Shown here piece after piece: positions 27,140 to 36,093 of a stretch of DNA of 64,000 nucleotides (position 1 is the first letter of the stretch; every line of letters begins with the position of its first letter). This DNA is from Candidatus Enterococcus willemsii (lineage in GTDB: Bacteria > Bacillota > Bacilli > Lactobacillales > Enterococcaceae). The DNA is taken from assembly GCF_009933335.1 (NCBI RefSeq), contig NZ_MAEL01000045.1, forward strand, positions 58,207-122,206, in the 5' to 3' direction. A program made the position numbers and the translations under genes. The notes under the pieces are model-generated. The model searched no databases, was not told where the DNA came from, and worked only from the letters and a program-made list of their open reading frames with translations.

Positions 27140-30100
27140 TTGAGTTTGCAATTTATTACTGGTGCTGGCAATAAAAACCACCAACAAGCAATCATTGAAC
27201 TTGCTAGCGAATGGCTAGCAGATTCACAACATGAAGTTTTTTTTCTAGTACCAAACTACAATAAGTTTGAGCGAGAGCAAGAGTTGCTTTCTCAGCTAAA
27301 AAAACAACAGCAGCAAACCAATTTTACGTCTATACGTAGTCAAGTATATAGTTTTAATCGTTTGGCGTGGTATTTTTTACAGCGCACAGGACAATCTGGC
27401 GGAAAACTAATTTCTGATGTCGGTGCATCAATGGTGATGCGTAAAGTCTTAGAATCTGTCGCAGATCAGTTAACAATTTTTCGAGGCGAGCTGAATAAAA
27501 CAGGCTTTATTGCCCAATTGTTAGCATTGTACAAAGAACTGCAAGTGGGGAATGTCCACTTGTCACAATTGCAATTTACCGACACGACAAGTAAAGAAAA
27601 AGATTTTCGGTTAAAGATGGAAGAATTTCAAGTAATTTTTGCCGCTTATGAAGAAGAATTACTTGCACGGCAAGTTCAAATTGAACAACCTATTCCTATG
27701 TTAACGCGCTATTTAATGGAAGAACACGAGCCGACTTTTGATTTAAGTAATGTGCGATTTATTGTCAGTGGTTTTTCTAATTTTTCGGCACAAGAACAGG
27801 CACTTTTACAAGTATTGATGAGTAAAAGTCAATTATGCATTGATTTATATATGGATAACACGCAGGAAACGACGGCGTTAGATTTGTTTTATGAAGCGAA
27901 GCAAACCTATGGCCAATTGAAAGGCTATGCGCAGAGCCATCACATTCCGGTTCGTTTTGATTATAAAGCGCCGCAATTAGAAGTGAGTGAAGGCTATCTA
28001 GCTCTTGAAAAAAGTTGGCGTTTAGAGAAAAATAGTGCTCCGAAATCAACAAATCTTGCAGATTTTGTCGACTTATGGAAAGCAGAGACTCCGGAAGAGG
28101 AATTACGACAAATAGCTGTTGAGATTCGCCGAATTGTAGCAGAATCATCGCAAAGTGAGCGACCGATTCGTTACCGAGATATTCAACTCTTGACATTAGA
28201 TCCAACGATTTATTATTCGTTAATTCCGATAGTTTTTGATGAGTTAGAAATTCCTTATTATTTAGATGAGAGTCGAAAAATGGAACAACATCCACTTGTT
28301 GAGTTCATTCATGCTTTATTTGCTTTAGACAATTATTATTACCGACTAACCGATGTGTTTCGTTTTTTGCGAACGGAATTATATATTCCTGCTGAATTAC
28401 AAACCGAGGGGGATTGGACGAAAGGGCGCGATATTTTTCGCAAGTATGTAGACATTACCGAAAATAAAGCGTTGGCACATCATTTCCATGGAAACGATTG
28501 GATAAGAGAAACTGATTGGCAGTTAATTGAATACAATTTTGAAGAAGATGAATTAACAGATACGGTCTCATTGAATGAGCAAACGAATCAGGTACGCCGT
28601 GCTTTTCGTCGTGATATTGTGAGCTTTTTTAAAACGCTGAAAAAGGCAAGCGACACGAAGACAGCGGTACAACTTTTCTATGATTTTTTAATTGAAAAAG
28701 GAATTGAGCAACAATTAATTTGTTGGCGCAACCAAGAAATTGAACGAGGGAACCTAGAACAAGGTCGTAATCATGAACAAACATGGGCAGCATTGATGGA
28801 TGTCTTAGATGAATACGTGGAAATTTATGGAGAAGAGCCTTTTGATTTCCAATTATTTGAGGAGATTTTAATTAGTGGATTAGAAAATCTAACTTTCGGT
28901 AAAATTCCGACAGCGATTGATCAAGTGAAAATCAATCCTTTGAGTTTGGCACGTCCATTGCAAGCCAAAATCACCTTTGCAATTGGTTTGGATGAAACGA
29001 CATTCCCTCGCAAAGTTGAGAATAAAAGCTTGTTGTCGACGGAAGAACGTGAGCAGTTAAATGAATTATTATCTGAAGAACAATATGTTCGTGACCAAGT
29101 GACTCAAACGCTGCGAAATGAACCATTTGTCGCTTATAATTTATTGTTATCGGCTAGCCAGCATTTGTACTTAAGTTATGCAGCTAATTATGATACACAA
29201 CAAAATATCAAACCGTCACCTTATTTGGAACGAATCCGACGTTGGTCAAATTTAGCTGTACAGAATCGTCAGGGGTTAACTTTACAAAGTCCTCCGGAAC
29301 AGCATTTAGGAACGTATCGTAGTTTAATTCGTCAATTAAATAACCTCTATCGTCAAATGGACGAAGAAAAAACGACGTTACCATTGATTTGGCAACAATT
29401 ATCCAATGCTTTGCACCACTCGCAATTCCATGAGTTAGCAACGAAAGTCTTTGATAGCCAAACGCATAAGAATGAACCCGTGTCTTTATCCAAAGAAACT
29501 GCTATTGCTTTATATGGCAAAGACATTCATAGTTCGATTTCACGAATGGAGACGTTCCATCAATGTGAGTATAAGTATTTTGCAAGTTATGGACTTCGCT
29601 TGCAAGAACGAGATGTGTATGGCTTAAATCCAGCAATTACGGGGGAATTTTTCCACGATGCGTTAGATCGATTTATGCGCGTCATTATCGAAGAGAATAT
29701 TTCATTGCTTGAATTGTCAACAGAAGCACGTGAAAGTTTTGTTGAACGAGTATTACAAGAAATTTTTGGTGATATTCGCTATGATTTATTGAACCGTTCT
29801 GCACGAATGAATTTTATTCGATATCAATTAGCCAAGACAATTCAACGTGTGACGTGGGCTTTACAAAAGCAAAGTGAAAAAACCCATCTATCACCTGTCC
29901 AAACCGAAGTATTATTTGGGCAAATTGCTGGAAATTTAGGAATTTCTGGTTTGGAATTACCATTAGAAACGGGTGGCAAGCTTCATGTCCGTGGGAAAAT
30001 CGACCGTGTTGATATGGCAATGGTTGACGATCAACCGTGGTTATCAGTGGTCGATTACAAATCGAGCAGTCGTGATTTTGATTTGACTGAAGCCTATTAT

Positions 30101-30670
30101 GGCTTAGCAATGCAGTTGATTACCTACCTCGATGTCGCATTGACAGACGCGATTGAGTTAATTGGTCGTCCAGACGCAAAGATTGCCGGAGCCTATTATT
30201 TCCATGTGCATAATCCATTGCTCGATCAGCAAAATGCCTCTGAAAATGAACGCTTAAAACAATTTAAATATGATGGCTTATTTGTTGATGATGCGTCGGT
30301 ATTTCCGATTTATGATGATAGTTTGGAAAAATCGAAAAATTCTATTCTATTTCCAATCCGAAAAGATAAGAATGAGCAATTGCAAAAAGTCAGCCAAAGC
30401 AAAAAGAAATTTTATACCGAAGATGAAATTCATTTATTACGCATGCATAATCGGAGAAAAATGACGGAAGGTGGCAATAAAATTTTATCTGGAGAGATTG
30501 AGTTGAATCCTTCTTATAAAATGAAAGACAAAAAGCGCGCGTGCCAGTTTTGTCCGTTCCGTAGCATTTGTAATTTCGATGTGATGTTGAAAGAAAATGA
30601 CTACCACCGAATCGAGAACTTATCAAAAGAACAAATTATTGAACGAATGAGGGAGGAAGAAAATGACTAA
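27140..30670 (+). CDS. rexB: ATP-dependent helicase/nuclease subunit B
   Basis: 1176 aa subunit of the RexAB (AddAB) complex, which processes double-strand breaks and recognises Chi-like sites for recombination. The C-terminal nuclease domain has IDRVDMA...VVDYKSSSRD (catalytic D/K near 970). Four cysteines of the iron-sulfur clasp are present: one in HQCEYKYF (~808) and three in CQFCPFRSIC (~1134-1143). The N-terminus is a degenerate UvrD-like domain. It starts at TTG 27140, 8 bp after AAGGAGGA. It overlaps rexA by 8 bp. Confidence 0.95.
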   Translation: MSLQFITGAGNKNHQQAIIELASEWLADSQHEVFFLVPNYNKFEREQELLSQLKKQQQQTNFTSIRSQVYSFNRLAWYFLQRTGQSGGKLISDVGASMVMRKVLESVADQLTIFRGELNKTGFIAQLLALYKELQVGNVHLSQLQFTDTTSKEKDFRLKMEEFQVIFAAYEEELLARQVQIEQPIPMLTRYLMEEHEPTFDLSNVRFIVSGFSNFSAQEQALLQVLMSKSQLCIDLYMDNTQETTALDLFYEAKQTYGQLKGYAQSHHIPVRFDYKAPQLEVSEGYLALEKSWRLEKNSAPKSTNLADFVDLWKAETPEEELRQIAVEIRRIVAESSQSERPIRYRDIQLLTLDPTIYYSLIPIVFDELEIPYYLDESRKMEQHPLVEFIHALFALDNYYYRLTDVFRFLRTELYIPAELQTEGDWTKGRDIFRKYVDITENKALAHHFHGNDWIRETDWQLIEYNFEEDELTDTVSLNEQTNQVRRAFRRDIVSFFKTLKKASDTKTAVQLFYDFLIEKGIEQQLICWRNQEIERGNLEQGRNHEQTWAALMDVLDEYVEIYGEEPFDFQLFEEILISGLENLTFGKIPTAIDQVKINPLSLARPLQAKITFAIGLDETTFPRKVENKSLLSTEEREQLNELLSEEQYVRDQVTQTLRNEPFVAYNLLLSASQHLYLSYAANYDTQQNIKPSPYLERIRRWSNLAVQNRQGLTLQSPPEQHLGTYRSLIRQLNNLYRQMDEEKTTLPLIWQQLSNALHHSQFHELATKVFDSQTHKNEPVSLSKETAIALYGKDIHSSISRMETFHQCEYKYFASYGLRLQERDVYGLNPAITGEFFHDALDRFMRVIIEENISLLELSTEARESFVERVLQEIFGDIRYDLLNRSARMNFIRYQLAKTIQRVTWALQKQSEKTHLSPVQTEVLFGQIAGNLGISGLELPLETGGKLHVRGKIDRVDMAMVDDQPWLSVVDYKSSSRDFDLTEAYYGLAMQLITYLDVALTDAIELIGRPDAKIAGAYYFHVHNPLLDQQNASENERLKQFKYDGLFVDDASVFPIYDDSLEKSKNSILFPIRKDKNEQLQKVSQSKKKFYTEDEIHLLRMHNRRKMTEGGNKILSGEIELNPSYKMKDKKRACQFCPFRSICNFDVMLKENDYHRIENLSKEQIIERMREEEND

Positions 30671-33600
30671 TATCCCTTTAAAACCAGCTAATGAGACTTT
30701 TACAGATAGTCAATGGCAAGCCGTTTTTGATCAAGGTGATAATTTGCTTGTATCGGCTTCTGCCGGTTCTGGTAAAACGACTGTTTTGGTTCGTCGTGTG
30801 ATTGAAAAACTGAAAAGCGGTAGCAATGTCGATGAACTGTTAATTGTTACTTTTACTGAAGCGGCAGCTAGAGAAATGAAGGAACGAATTCAAATAGCCT
30901 TACAAGAGGCGATTAATCAAGAAAGCGATGTGCAACGACGTCAACATTTTACGAAGCAATTGACTTTGTTACCAATGGCGAATATTTCAACCTTGCATGC
31001 GTTTTGCTTAACCGTTATCCGACGTTTTTATTTTTTAATTGATTTAGATCCTGTTTTTCGGATGCTAACAGATGAAACAGAAACATTATTATTAAAAGAA
31101 GAAGTTTGGATCGAATTGCGTGATGCCTATTATGAAGCCAAAGACGAAGCATTTTATCAATTAACTGAAAACTTTTCGAATGATCGTTCAGATGAAGGCT
31201 TAACCGATGTGATTATGTCACTCTACACTTTTGCAAGAGCGAATCCTAATCCTAAACGATGGTTAAAGGAGTTGGCTGATAATTACGATACAACGAATGG
31301 TTTAGCAGCAAACGCATTGTATATCGATCAAATCAAACCGCATTTGCTTCATCTTGTTCATTCAGCAGTTGACCGATTGACTTTTGGCCTTGAAAAAGCG
31401 CAAGATCCAGCGCTTGAAAAAGCAGCTGAGTTACTCGGCAATGAATTAGAGCAAGCGAAACGTTTGGCAACTTACTTGGAATCAGATCAAGTCGACTTAG
31501 CTTACACACAAATTGAAAGCTTAGCCTTTGGACGTTATCCAGCATACCGTAAAGCCGAGCAAAAAGAATTATCAGAGCGAGTGAAACCTCATCGCCAAGC
31601 AGCAAAAGAACATTTAGAAGCGCTGAAAAGCATTTTTACCCATTCACCAGAAGAGATGTTGCAATTGATGGATCACGCCCGTCCTATTGTTGAGAAAATG
31701 GGGCAAGTTACCCAGCAGTTTATGGAAAATTTCCAACAACGTAAACTAGAAAAAGGTGTGCTGGATTTCAACGACTTAGAGCATTTTACCTTGCAGATTT
31801 TGCAAGGATCTGGACAAGGTAGTGAAGCGGCGACTTATTACCGTGAAAAATTTGAAGAAGTGCTGGTAGATGAATACCAAGATGTCAATCGTCTTCAAGA
31901 AGCGATTTTGTATTGGACTCGTGAACCAGACGATACACAAGGAAATATGTTTATGGTGGGCGATGTGAAGCAATCGATTTATGCTTTCCGTCTAGCGGAC
32001 CCAACCTTATTTATTGATAAATATTTAGCTTTTGAAAAAGAGAGCGGCGGCCGTCGAATTGTCTTAGCAGAAAATTTCCGCTCACGTTCAGAAGTGTTGC
32101 AATTTACGAATTTAGTCTTTCAGCAATTAATGGATGAGGAAGTTGGTCAAATCCCTTATGATGAAGCAGCCGAATTAATTCCCGGTTTTCCAGCTTTTCC
32201 TGAGAGTGAGCAATTTGATACAGAATTACTACTGTTTGAAAAAGAAGTGGAAGAAGATGCCGAAGTCGTTGATGACAAAACAGAAGGGGAACTACATCTC
32301 GTTGCATTAAAAATCAAAGAGTTAGTTGATCAAAAATTTGAAATTTACGATAAAAAAACAAAAATGAACCGTCCAGTAACCTTCAATGATATTGTTTTGC
32401 TGACACCGACACGCAAAAATAATCTCGTGATTATGGATATTTTTAAGAAATTTGATATTCCACTGGAAGTAAATGATGCTCAAAATTATTTCCAAGCGAC
32501 AGAAGTCCAAACGATGATTTCATTGTTGCAAATCATTGATAATCCTTATCAAGATATTCCGTTAGCAGCTGTTTTGCGGTCACCAATTGTCCGCCTTAAT
32601 GAAGAAGAACTAGCAGATATTCGTTTAATGAAGAAAAATGGGGATTATTTTGAAGCTCTTCAATTATATGCTGAAAAAGAAGATGCCTTAGCCCAACGTG
32701 TACAAACATTTTTAGAACAATTAAATGCGTGGCGTGAAATCGCTCGTCGTCGTTCATTGACTGAATTAATCTGGGGCATTTATGAAGAAACGGCTTATTT
32801 AGATTATGTCATTGGGTTGCCATCTGGCCGTCAACGCTATGCGAATTTAATTGCTTTAGTGAGTCGTGCTGAAAGTTATGAAAACAGTAGTTTCCGTGGC
32901 TTGTATCAATTTATTCGTTTTATTGAGAAAATGCAGGAAAAAGATAAAGACTTAGCTGAACCGTTGGCTGTGGCAGCAGAAAATGCCGTGCGTGTTATGA
33001 CAGTCCATGCAAGTAAAGGTTTGGAGTTTCCGATTGTTTTCTTATTAGATACAACGAGACAGTTTAATTACCAAGACTTTATGTCGCGTGCGATTTTTGA
33101 AGAACGTTTAGGTGCGGGGATTCAATACATTGATGAAGAACGTGTACGTTTTGATACCTTACCTTACCAAGCAATTAAACAAGTGCGTATTCAAAAATCA
33201 TTGTCAGAGGAGATGCGAAAGCTCTATGTTGCTTTTACGCGTGCCGAACAAAAACTGTATTTGGTAGGATCCTATAAAAATAAAGAACAAGCCTTTACTG
33301 CGTGGCAAAAAGCATTGACACAAGAAAATCTTGTCTTAGATGCGACGATGCGTTTGACTGGCAAAGGGACATTGATGAATTGGATTGGATTGACGTTAAT
33401 GCGTCATCCAGATATGCGCCGCGTTTATGAAGAAGCTAGTGAAACAGTACGGACGATAAATCATGAGGCGCATTTTCAAATTCACTGGTGGAATCAGCAA
33501 CAAATTTTTGACGCGATGCAAAGAATTTCTATTGCTGATAAGAAATCAGAGCAACCAACTGTTACTAGCAGTGAACCAGCGAAAGACTTGAAAGATCGTT

Positions 33601-34328
33601 TAGAATTTGTGTATCCTTTGGAGAAATCAACTAAAACGACCAGCTATCAATCGGTGTCAGAGATTAAACGGATTTATAATGATCCAGATGAACAAGAAAT
33701 TGCCAAATTGACGTGGGAAAGTACCCTTGAACAAAATCAAAAACAGCATTTTCGTTATGTATCGGATGAATTAGCGAAACCTAAATTTTTACAAAAAGAA
33801 CAAGATGCTGCCATGGTAGGTACCGCAACCCATACTTTATTGCAATTGTTGCCTTTAGATACCACTCCAACGCTAGAAAGTATTCAACAAAAATTAGAGG
33901 AATTAATCGCAAATCAATACCTTGACGAAAAAACAGCTAGAAAAATTAATCTTGCTAGTATCGTCTGGTTTTATCAAACAGAATTAGGTCAACAACTCAT
34001 TGAGCAAGCCGCAAACGTTCGACGAGAGCAACCCTTTTCAATGTTGAAAGATGCGCGTGAAATATTTTTAGGATTTACTGAACCAGACGCCGAGTTATTG
34101 GTCCATGGAATTATTGATGGGTATATTGAATTTGAAGATCACCTTGTATTATATGATTTTAAAACGGATGCTATCTATGGAGACAATGAAAGTAAAATTG
34201 TTGAACAATATCGTGGACAATTACGTTTGTATAAAGAAGCGTTACAAGAAGCACTGCAAAAACCAGTGACTGAAACTTATTTAGTTTTGTTGAGTGGTAA
34301 AAAAATAATTTCTTTGTTCACACCTTAA
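30663..34328 (+). CDS. rexA: ATP-dependent helicase/nuclease subunit A
   Basis: 1221 aa motor and nuclease subunit of RexAB. UvrD-type helicase motifs are present: SASAGSGKTT (Walker A, ~33-42), VDEYQDVN (Walker B, ~400), VMTVHASKGLEFP and the late VAFTRAEQKLY. The C-terminal RecB-like nuclease is intact with HGIIDGYIEF and LYDFKTDAI (D-x-K near 1164). The ATG at 30663 overlaps rexB. No terminator is seen immediately downstream, where an alternating GC stretch lies instead. Confidence 0.96.
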   Translation: MTNIPLKPANETFTDSQWQAVFDQGDNLLVSASAGSGKTTVLVRRVIEKLKSGSNVDELLIVTFTEAAAREMKERIQIALQEAINQESDVQRRQHFTKQLTLLPMANISTLHAFCLTVIRRFYFLIDLDPVFRMLTDETETLLLKEEVWIELRDAYYEAKDEAFYQLTENFSNDRSDEGLTDVIMSLYTFARANPNPKRWLKELADNYDTTNGLAANALYIDQIKPHLLHLVHSAVDRLTFGLEKAQDPALEKAAELLGNELEQAKRLATYLESDQVDLAYTQIESLAFGRYPAYRKAEQKELSERVKPHRQAAKEHLEALKSIFTHSPEEMLQLMDHARPIVEKMGQVTQQFMENFQQRKLEKGVLDFNDLEHFTLQILQGSGQGSEAATYYREKFEEVLVDEYQDVNRLQEAILYWTREPDDTQGNMFMVGDVKQSIYAFRLADPTLFIDKYLAFEKESGGRRIVLAENFRSRSEVLQFTNLVFQQLMDEEVGQIPYDEAAELIPGFPAFPESEQFDTELLLFEKEVEEDAEVVDDKTEGELHLVALKIKELVDQKFEIYDKKTKMNRPVTFNDIVLLTPTRKNNLVIMDIFKKFDIPLEVNDAQNYFQATEVQTMISLLQIIDNPYQDIPLAAVLRSPIVRLNEEELADIRLMKKNGDYFEALQLYAEKEDALAQRVQTFLEQLNAWREIARRRSLTELIWGIYEETAYLDYVIGLPSGRQRYANLIALVSRAESYENSSFRGLYQFIRFIEKMQEKDKDLAEPLAVAAENAVRVMTVHASKGLEFPIVFLLDTTRQFNYQDFMSRAIFEERLGAGIQYIDEERVRFDTLPYQAIKQVRIQKSLSEEMRKLYVAFTRAEQKLYLVGSYKNKEQAFTAWQKALTQENLVLDATMRLTGKGTLMNWIGLTLMRHPDMRRVYEEASETVRTINHEAHFQIHWWNQQQIFDAMQRISIADKKSEQPTVTSSEPAKDLKDRLEFVYPLEKSTKTTSYQSVSEIKRIYNDPDEQEIAKLTWESTLEQNQKQHFRYVSDELAKPKFLQKEQDAAMVGTATHTLLQLLPLDTTPTLESIQQKLEELIANQYLDEKTARKINLASIVWFYQTELGQQLIEQAANVRREQPFSMLKDAREIFLGFTEPDAELLVHGIIDGYIEFEDHLVLYDFKTDAIYGDNESKIVEQYRGQLRLYKEALQEALQKPVTETYLVLLSGKKIISLFTP

Positions 34329-34337
34329 GCGCGCGCG

Positions 34338-34367
34338 ACCATAGTTTTGTATAAATTATGGTACAAT
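34338..34367 (+). promoter_or_regulatory. Promoter and dyad upstream of the HxlR-type gene
   Basis: TGGTACAAT (34359-34367) is an extended -10. The dyad ACCATA-N13-TATGGT (34338-34362) touches the -10 and could be an autoregulatory operator. Confidence 0.45.
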
Positions 34368-34390
34368 GGGTAACGAAGAGGTGAGTGCCA

Positions 34391-34714
34391 ATGATAGAAA
34401 CGGAAAAAACAGACTATACCCTTTGTCCTAAATTTGAAAAAGCTTTTTTGATTTTAGGGAAAAAATGGAATGGTCTAATCATTGATGTGTTACTTCAAGA
34501 CGACGAACAGCGGTTTGTTGACCTTGCGAAAAAAATTCCAATGCTAAGTGATCGTGTGTTAACAGAACGTTTACGAGAACTTGAAAGAGAAGGAATCGTT
34601 ATAAAAGCCAATAATTTATACCAATTAACAGAAAAGGGCGTTGCTTTGAGTGATGCATTAGAATCTGTTAAAAATTGGAGTCATGATTGGGTAACTGATG
34701 AAGAATGTAGTTGA
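34391..34714 (+). CDS. HxlR/DUF24 family regulator, YodB-like
   Basis: 107 aa winged-helix repressor. CPKFEKAFLILGKKWNGLII closely follows the N-terminus of Bacillus YodB (recalled), including the single redox-sensing Cys (C12 here). The recognition helix region is MLSDRVLTERLRELEREGIV. YodB-type proteins lose DNA binding when this Cys is modified by quinones or disulfide stress and control azoreductase and nitroreductase genes. ATG 34391 is 7 bp after GAGGTG; GTG 34385 overlaps that site. The gene is monocistronic, between rexA and the pheS leader. Confidence 0.85.
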   Translation: MIETEKTDYTLCPKFEKAFLILGKKWNGLIIDVLLQDDEQRFVDLAKKIPMLSDRVLTERLRELEREGIVIKANNLYQLTEKGVALSDALESVKNWSHDWVTDEECS

Positions 34715-34739
34715 TTTCTTAAGGAATATCTAGTAAACT
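34711..34739 (+). promoter_or_regulatory. Promoter of the pheST T-box leader
   Basis: TTGATT (34711-34716, overlapping the HxlR stop codon), 17-bp spacer, TAAACT (34734-34739). Confidence 0.55.
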
Positions 34740-34745
34740 AACAAT

Positions 34746-34985
34746 CAATTGAATAAATAAAGAGCGTTGATGGAAACAAGTAGTTTTGTCGAAACAGAAA
34801 AGGGAGATTTGCCATAGACTGAAAGCAATGACTGTCTTCAATAAATGAAATTCACTTCCGGAGTTTACTTGGTACACCAAGTCGGTAATTCACTATCGTT
34901 AAAGAATTAAGTGCGCGCTGTTTGTCGCGAATTAGGATGGTAACACGAGACCTCGTTCCTTTGTATAGGAGCGAGGTCTTTTTGT
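34746..34985 (+). promoter_or_regulatory. T-box riboswitch (tRNA-Phe) controlling pheST
   Basis: A ~240-nt leader fills the gap before pheS. It has a Stem I region (GATGGAAACAAGTAG at ~34768, a probable specifier TTC at 34837-34839 followed by A), a Stem III hairpin ACTTGG-TACA-CCAAGT (34867-34882), and the T-box sequence ATTAGGATGGTAACACGAG (34931-34949). The TGGT in the T-box is the complement of an ACCA tRNA end, as expected for tRNA-Phe. A terminator follows immediately. Uncharged tRNA-Phe would stabilise the antiterminator and allow pheST expression. The T-box reads AGGATGGTAACACG instead of the common AGGGTGGTACCGCG. Confidence 0.88.
34949..34985 (+). terminator. Conditional terminator of the T-box
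   Basis: GACCTCGTTCC (34949-34959) pairs with GGAGCGAGGTC (34968-34978), followed by five T. Confidence 0.9.
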
Positions 34986-35044
34986 TGTCACAACGTAAAC
35001 TTATTTAATCATTAAAAAGTTAATTATATAAAGGAGGCAATCAA

Positions 35045-36088
35045 ATGTCTTTACAGGAAAAACTGGAAGCATTAAAAGTAGCAACCGTTGAAAAAATTAA
35101 AGCGGCGGAAGATTTACAATTATTAAATCAAATTCGAGTAGAAACACTTGGAAAAAAAGGACCAATTACGGAAGTTTTAAGAGGGATGAAAGATTTATCT
35201 GCTGAAGAACGTCCAAAAATTGGGAGTTTTGCTAATGAAATTCGAGATGCCTTGACAGCCGAAATCGAGGAAAAGAAAGCAGCATTAGAAGTAGCTGCAA
35301 TGAACAAAGCCTTGGCCGAAGAAAGTATTGACGTAACCTTACCTGGTAAAAAAATGGCACAAGGAACTCGTCACGTGTTAACACAAATCATGGAAGAAAT
35401 TGAAGATATTTTTATCGGAATGGGCTATCAAGTTGTCGAAGGCTATGAAGTTGAACAAGACCATTACAACTTTGAGCGTATGAACTTACCAAAAGATCAT
35501 CCAGCTCGTGACATGCAAGATACATTCTATATTTCTGATGAAATTTTAATTCGTACCCACACATCACCGGTTCAAGCCCGTACCATGGAAAAACATGACT
35601 TCACTAAAGGACCACTACGTATGATTTCTCCAGGGAAAGTTTTCCGTAGAGATACCGATGATGCGACACATAGCCATCAATTCCACCAAATCGAAGGATT
35701 AGTCATTGATGAACATATTACAATGGGCGATTTAAAAGGAACATTAGAAGCATTGATGCAACGTATGTTTGGTGCTGACCGTGAAATTCGTTTGCGTCCG
35801 AGTTACTTCCCATTTACTGAACCGTCTGTTGAAGTAGATGTGAGCTGCTTCAAATGTGGTGGTGCAGGTTGTAATGTATGTAAACATACTGGCTGGATTG
35901 AGATTCTAGGTGCTGGGATGGTTCATCCAAACGTCTTAGAAATGTCTGGCATTGATTCAGAAAAATATTCAGGCTTTGCTTTTGGCTTAGGACCTGACCG
36001 AATTGCGATGCTTCGTTACGGTGTAAACGACATCCGTAATTTCTATCAAAATGACGTACGATTCATTCGTCAATTCAAGGGGGAATAA
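35045..36088 (+). CDS. pheS: Phenylalanyl-tRNA synthetase alpha subunit
   Basis: 347 aa class II synthetase catalytic subunit. The N-terminal ~85 residues form the coiled-coil tRNA-binding arm. Class II motif 2 lies around [20 protein letters not shown], and motif 3 ends in [19 protein letters not shown]-type residues appear as [12 protein letters not shown]. It is transcribed through the T-box with pheT, 5 bp upstream of it, and RBS AAGGAGG precedes ATG 35045. Confidence 0.97.
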   Translation: MSLQEKLEALKVATVEKIKAAEDLQLLNQIRVETLGKKGPITEVLRGMKDLSAEERPKIGSFANEIRDALTAEIEEKKAALEVAAMNKALAEESIDVTLPGKKMAQGTRHVLTQIMEEIEDIFIGMGYQVVEGYEVEQDHYNFERMNLPKDHPARDMQDTFYISDEILIRTHTSPVQARTMEKHDFTKGPLRMISPGKVFRRDTDDATHSHQFHQIEGLVIDEHITMGDLKGTLEALMQRMFGADREIRLRPSYFPFTEPSVEVDVSCFKCGGAGCNVCKHTGWIEILGAGMVHPNVLEMSGIDSEKYSGFAFGLGPDRIAMLRYGVNDIRNFYQNDVRFIRQFKGE

Positions 36089-36093
36089 AAGTA

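Noticed and set aside
34328..34340. Alternating GCGCGCGC stretch after rexA
   Set aside because: Only ~9 bp of alternating GC in an AT-rich spacer; too short to claim Z-DNA or a terminator, and no dyad with a T run is present.
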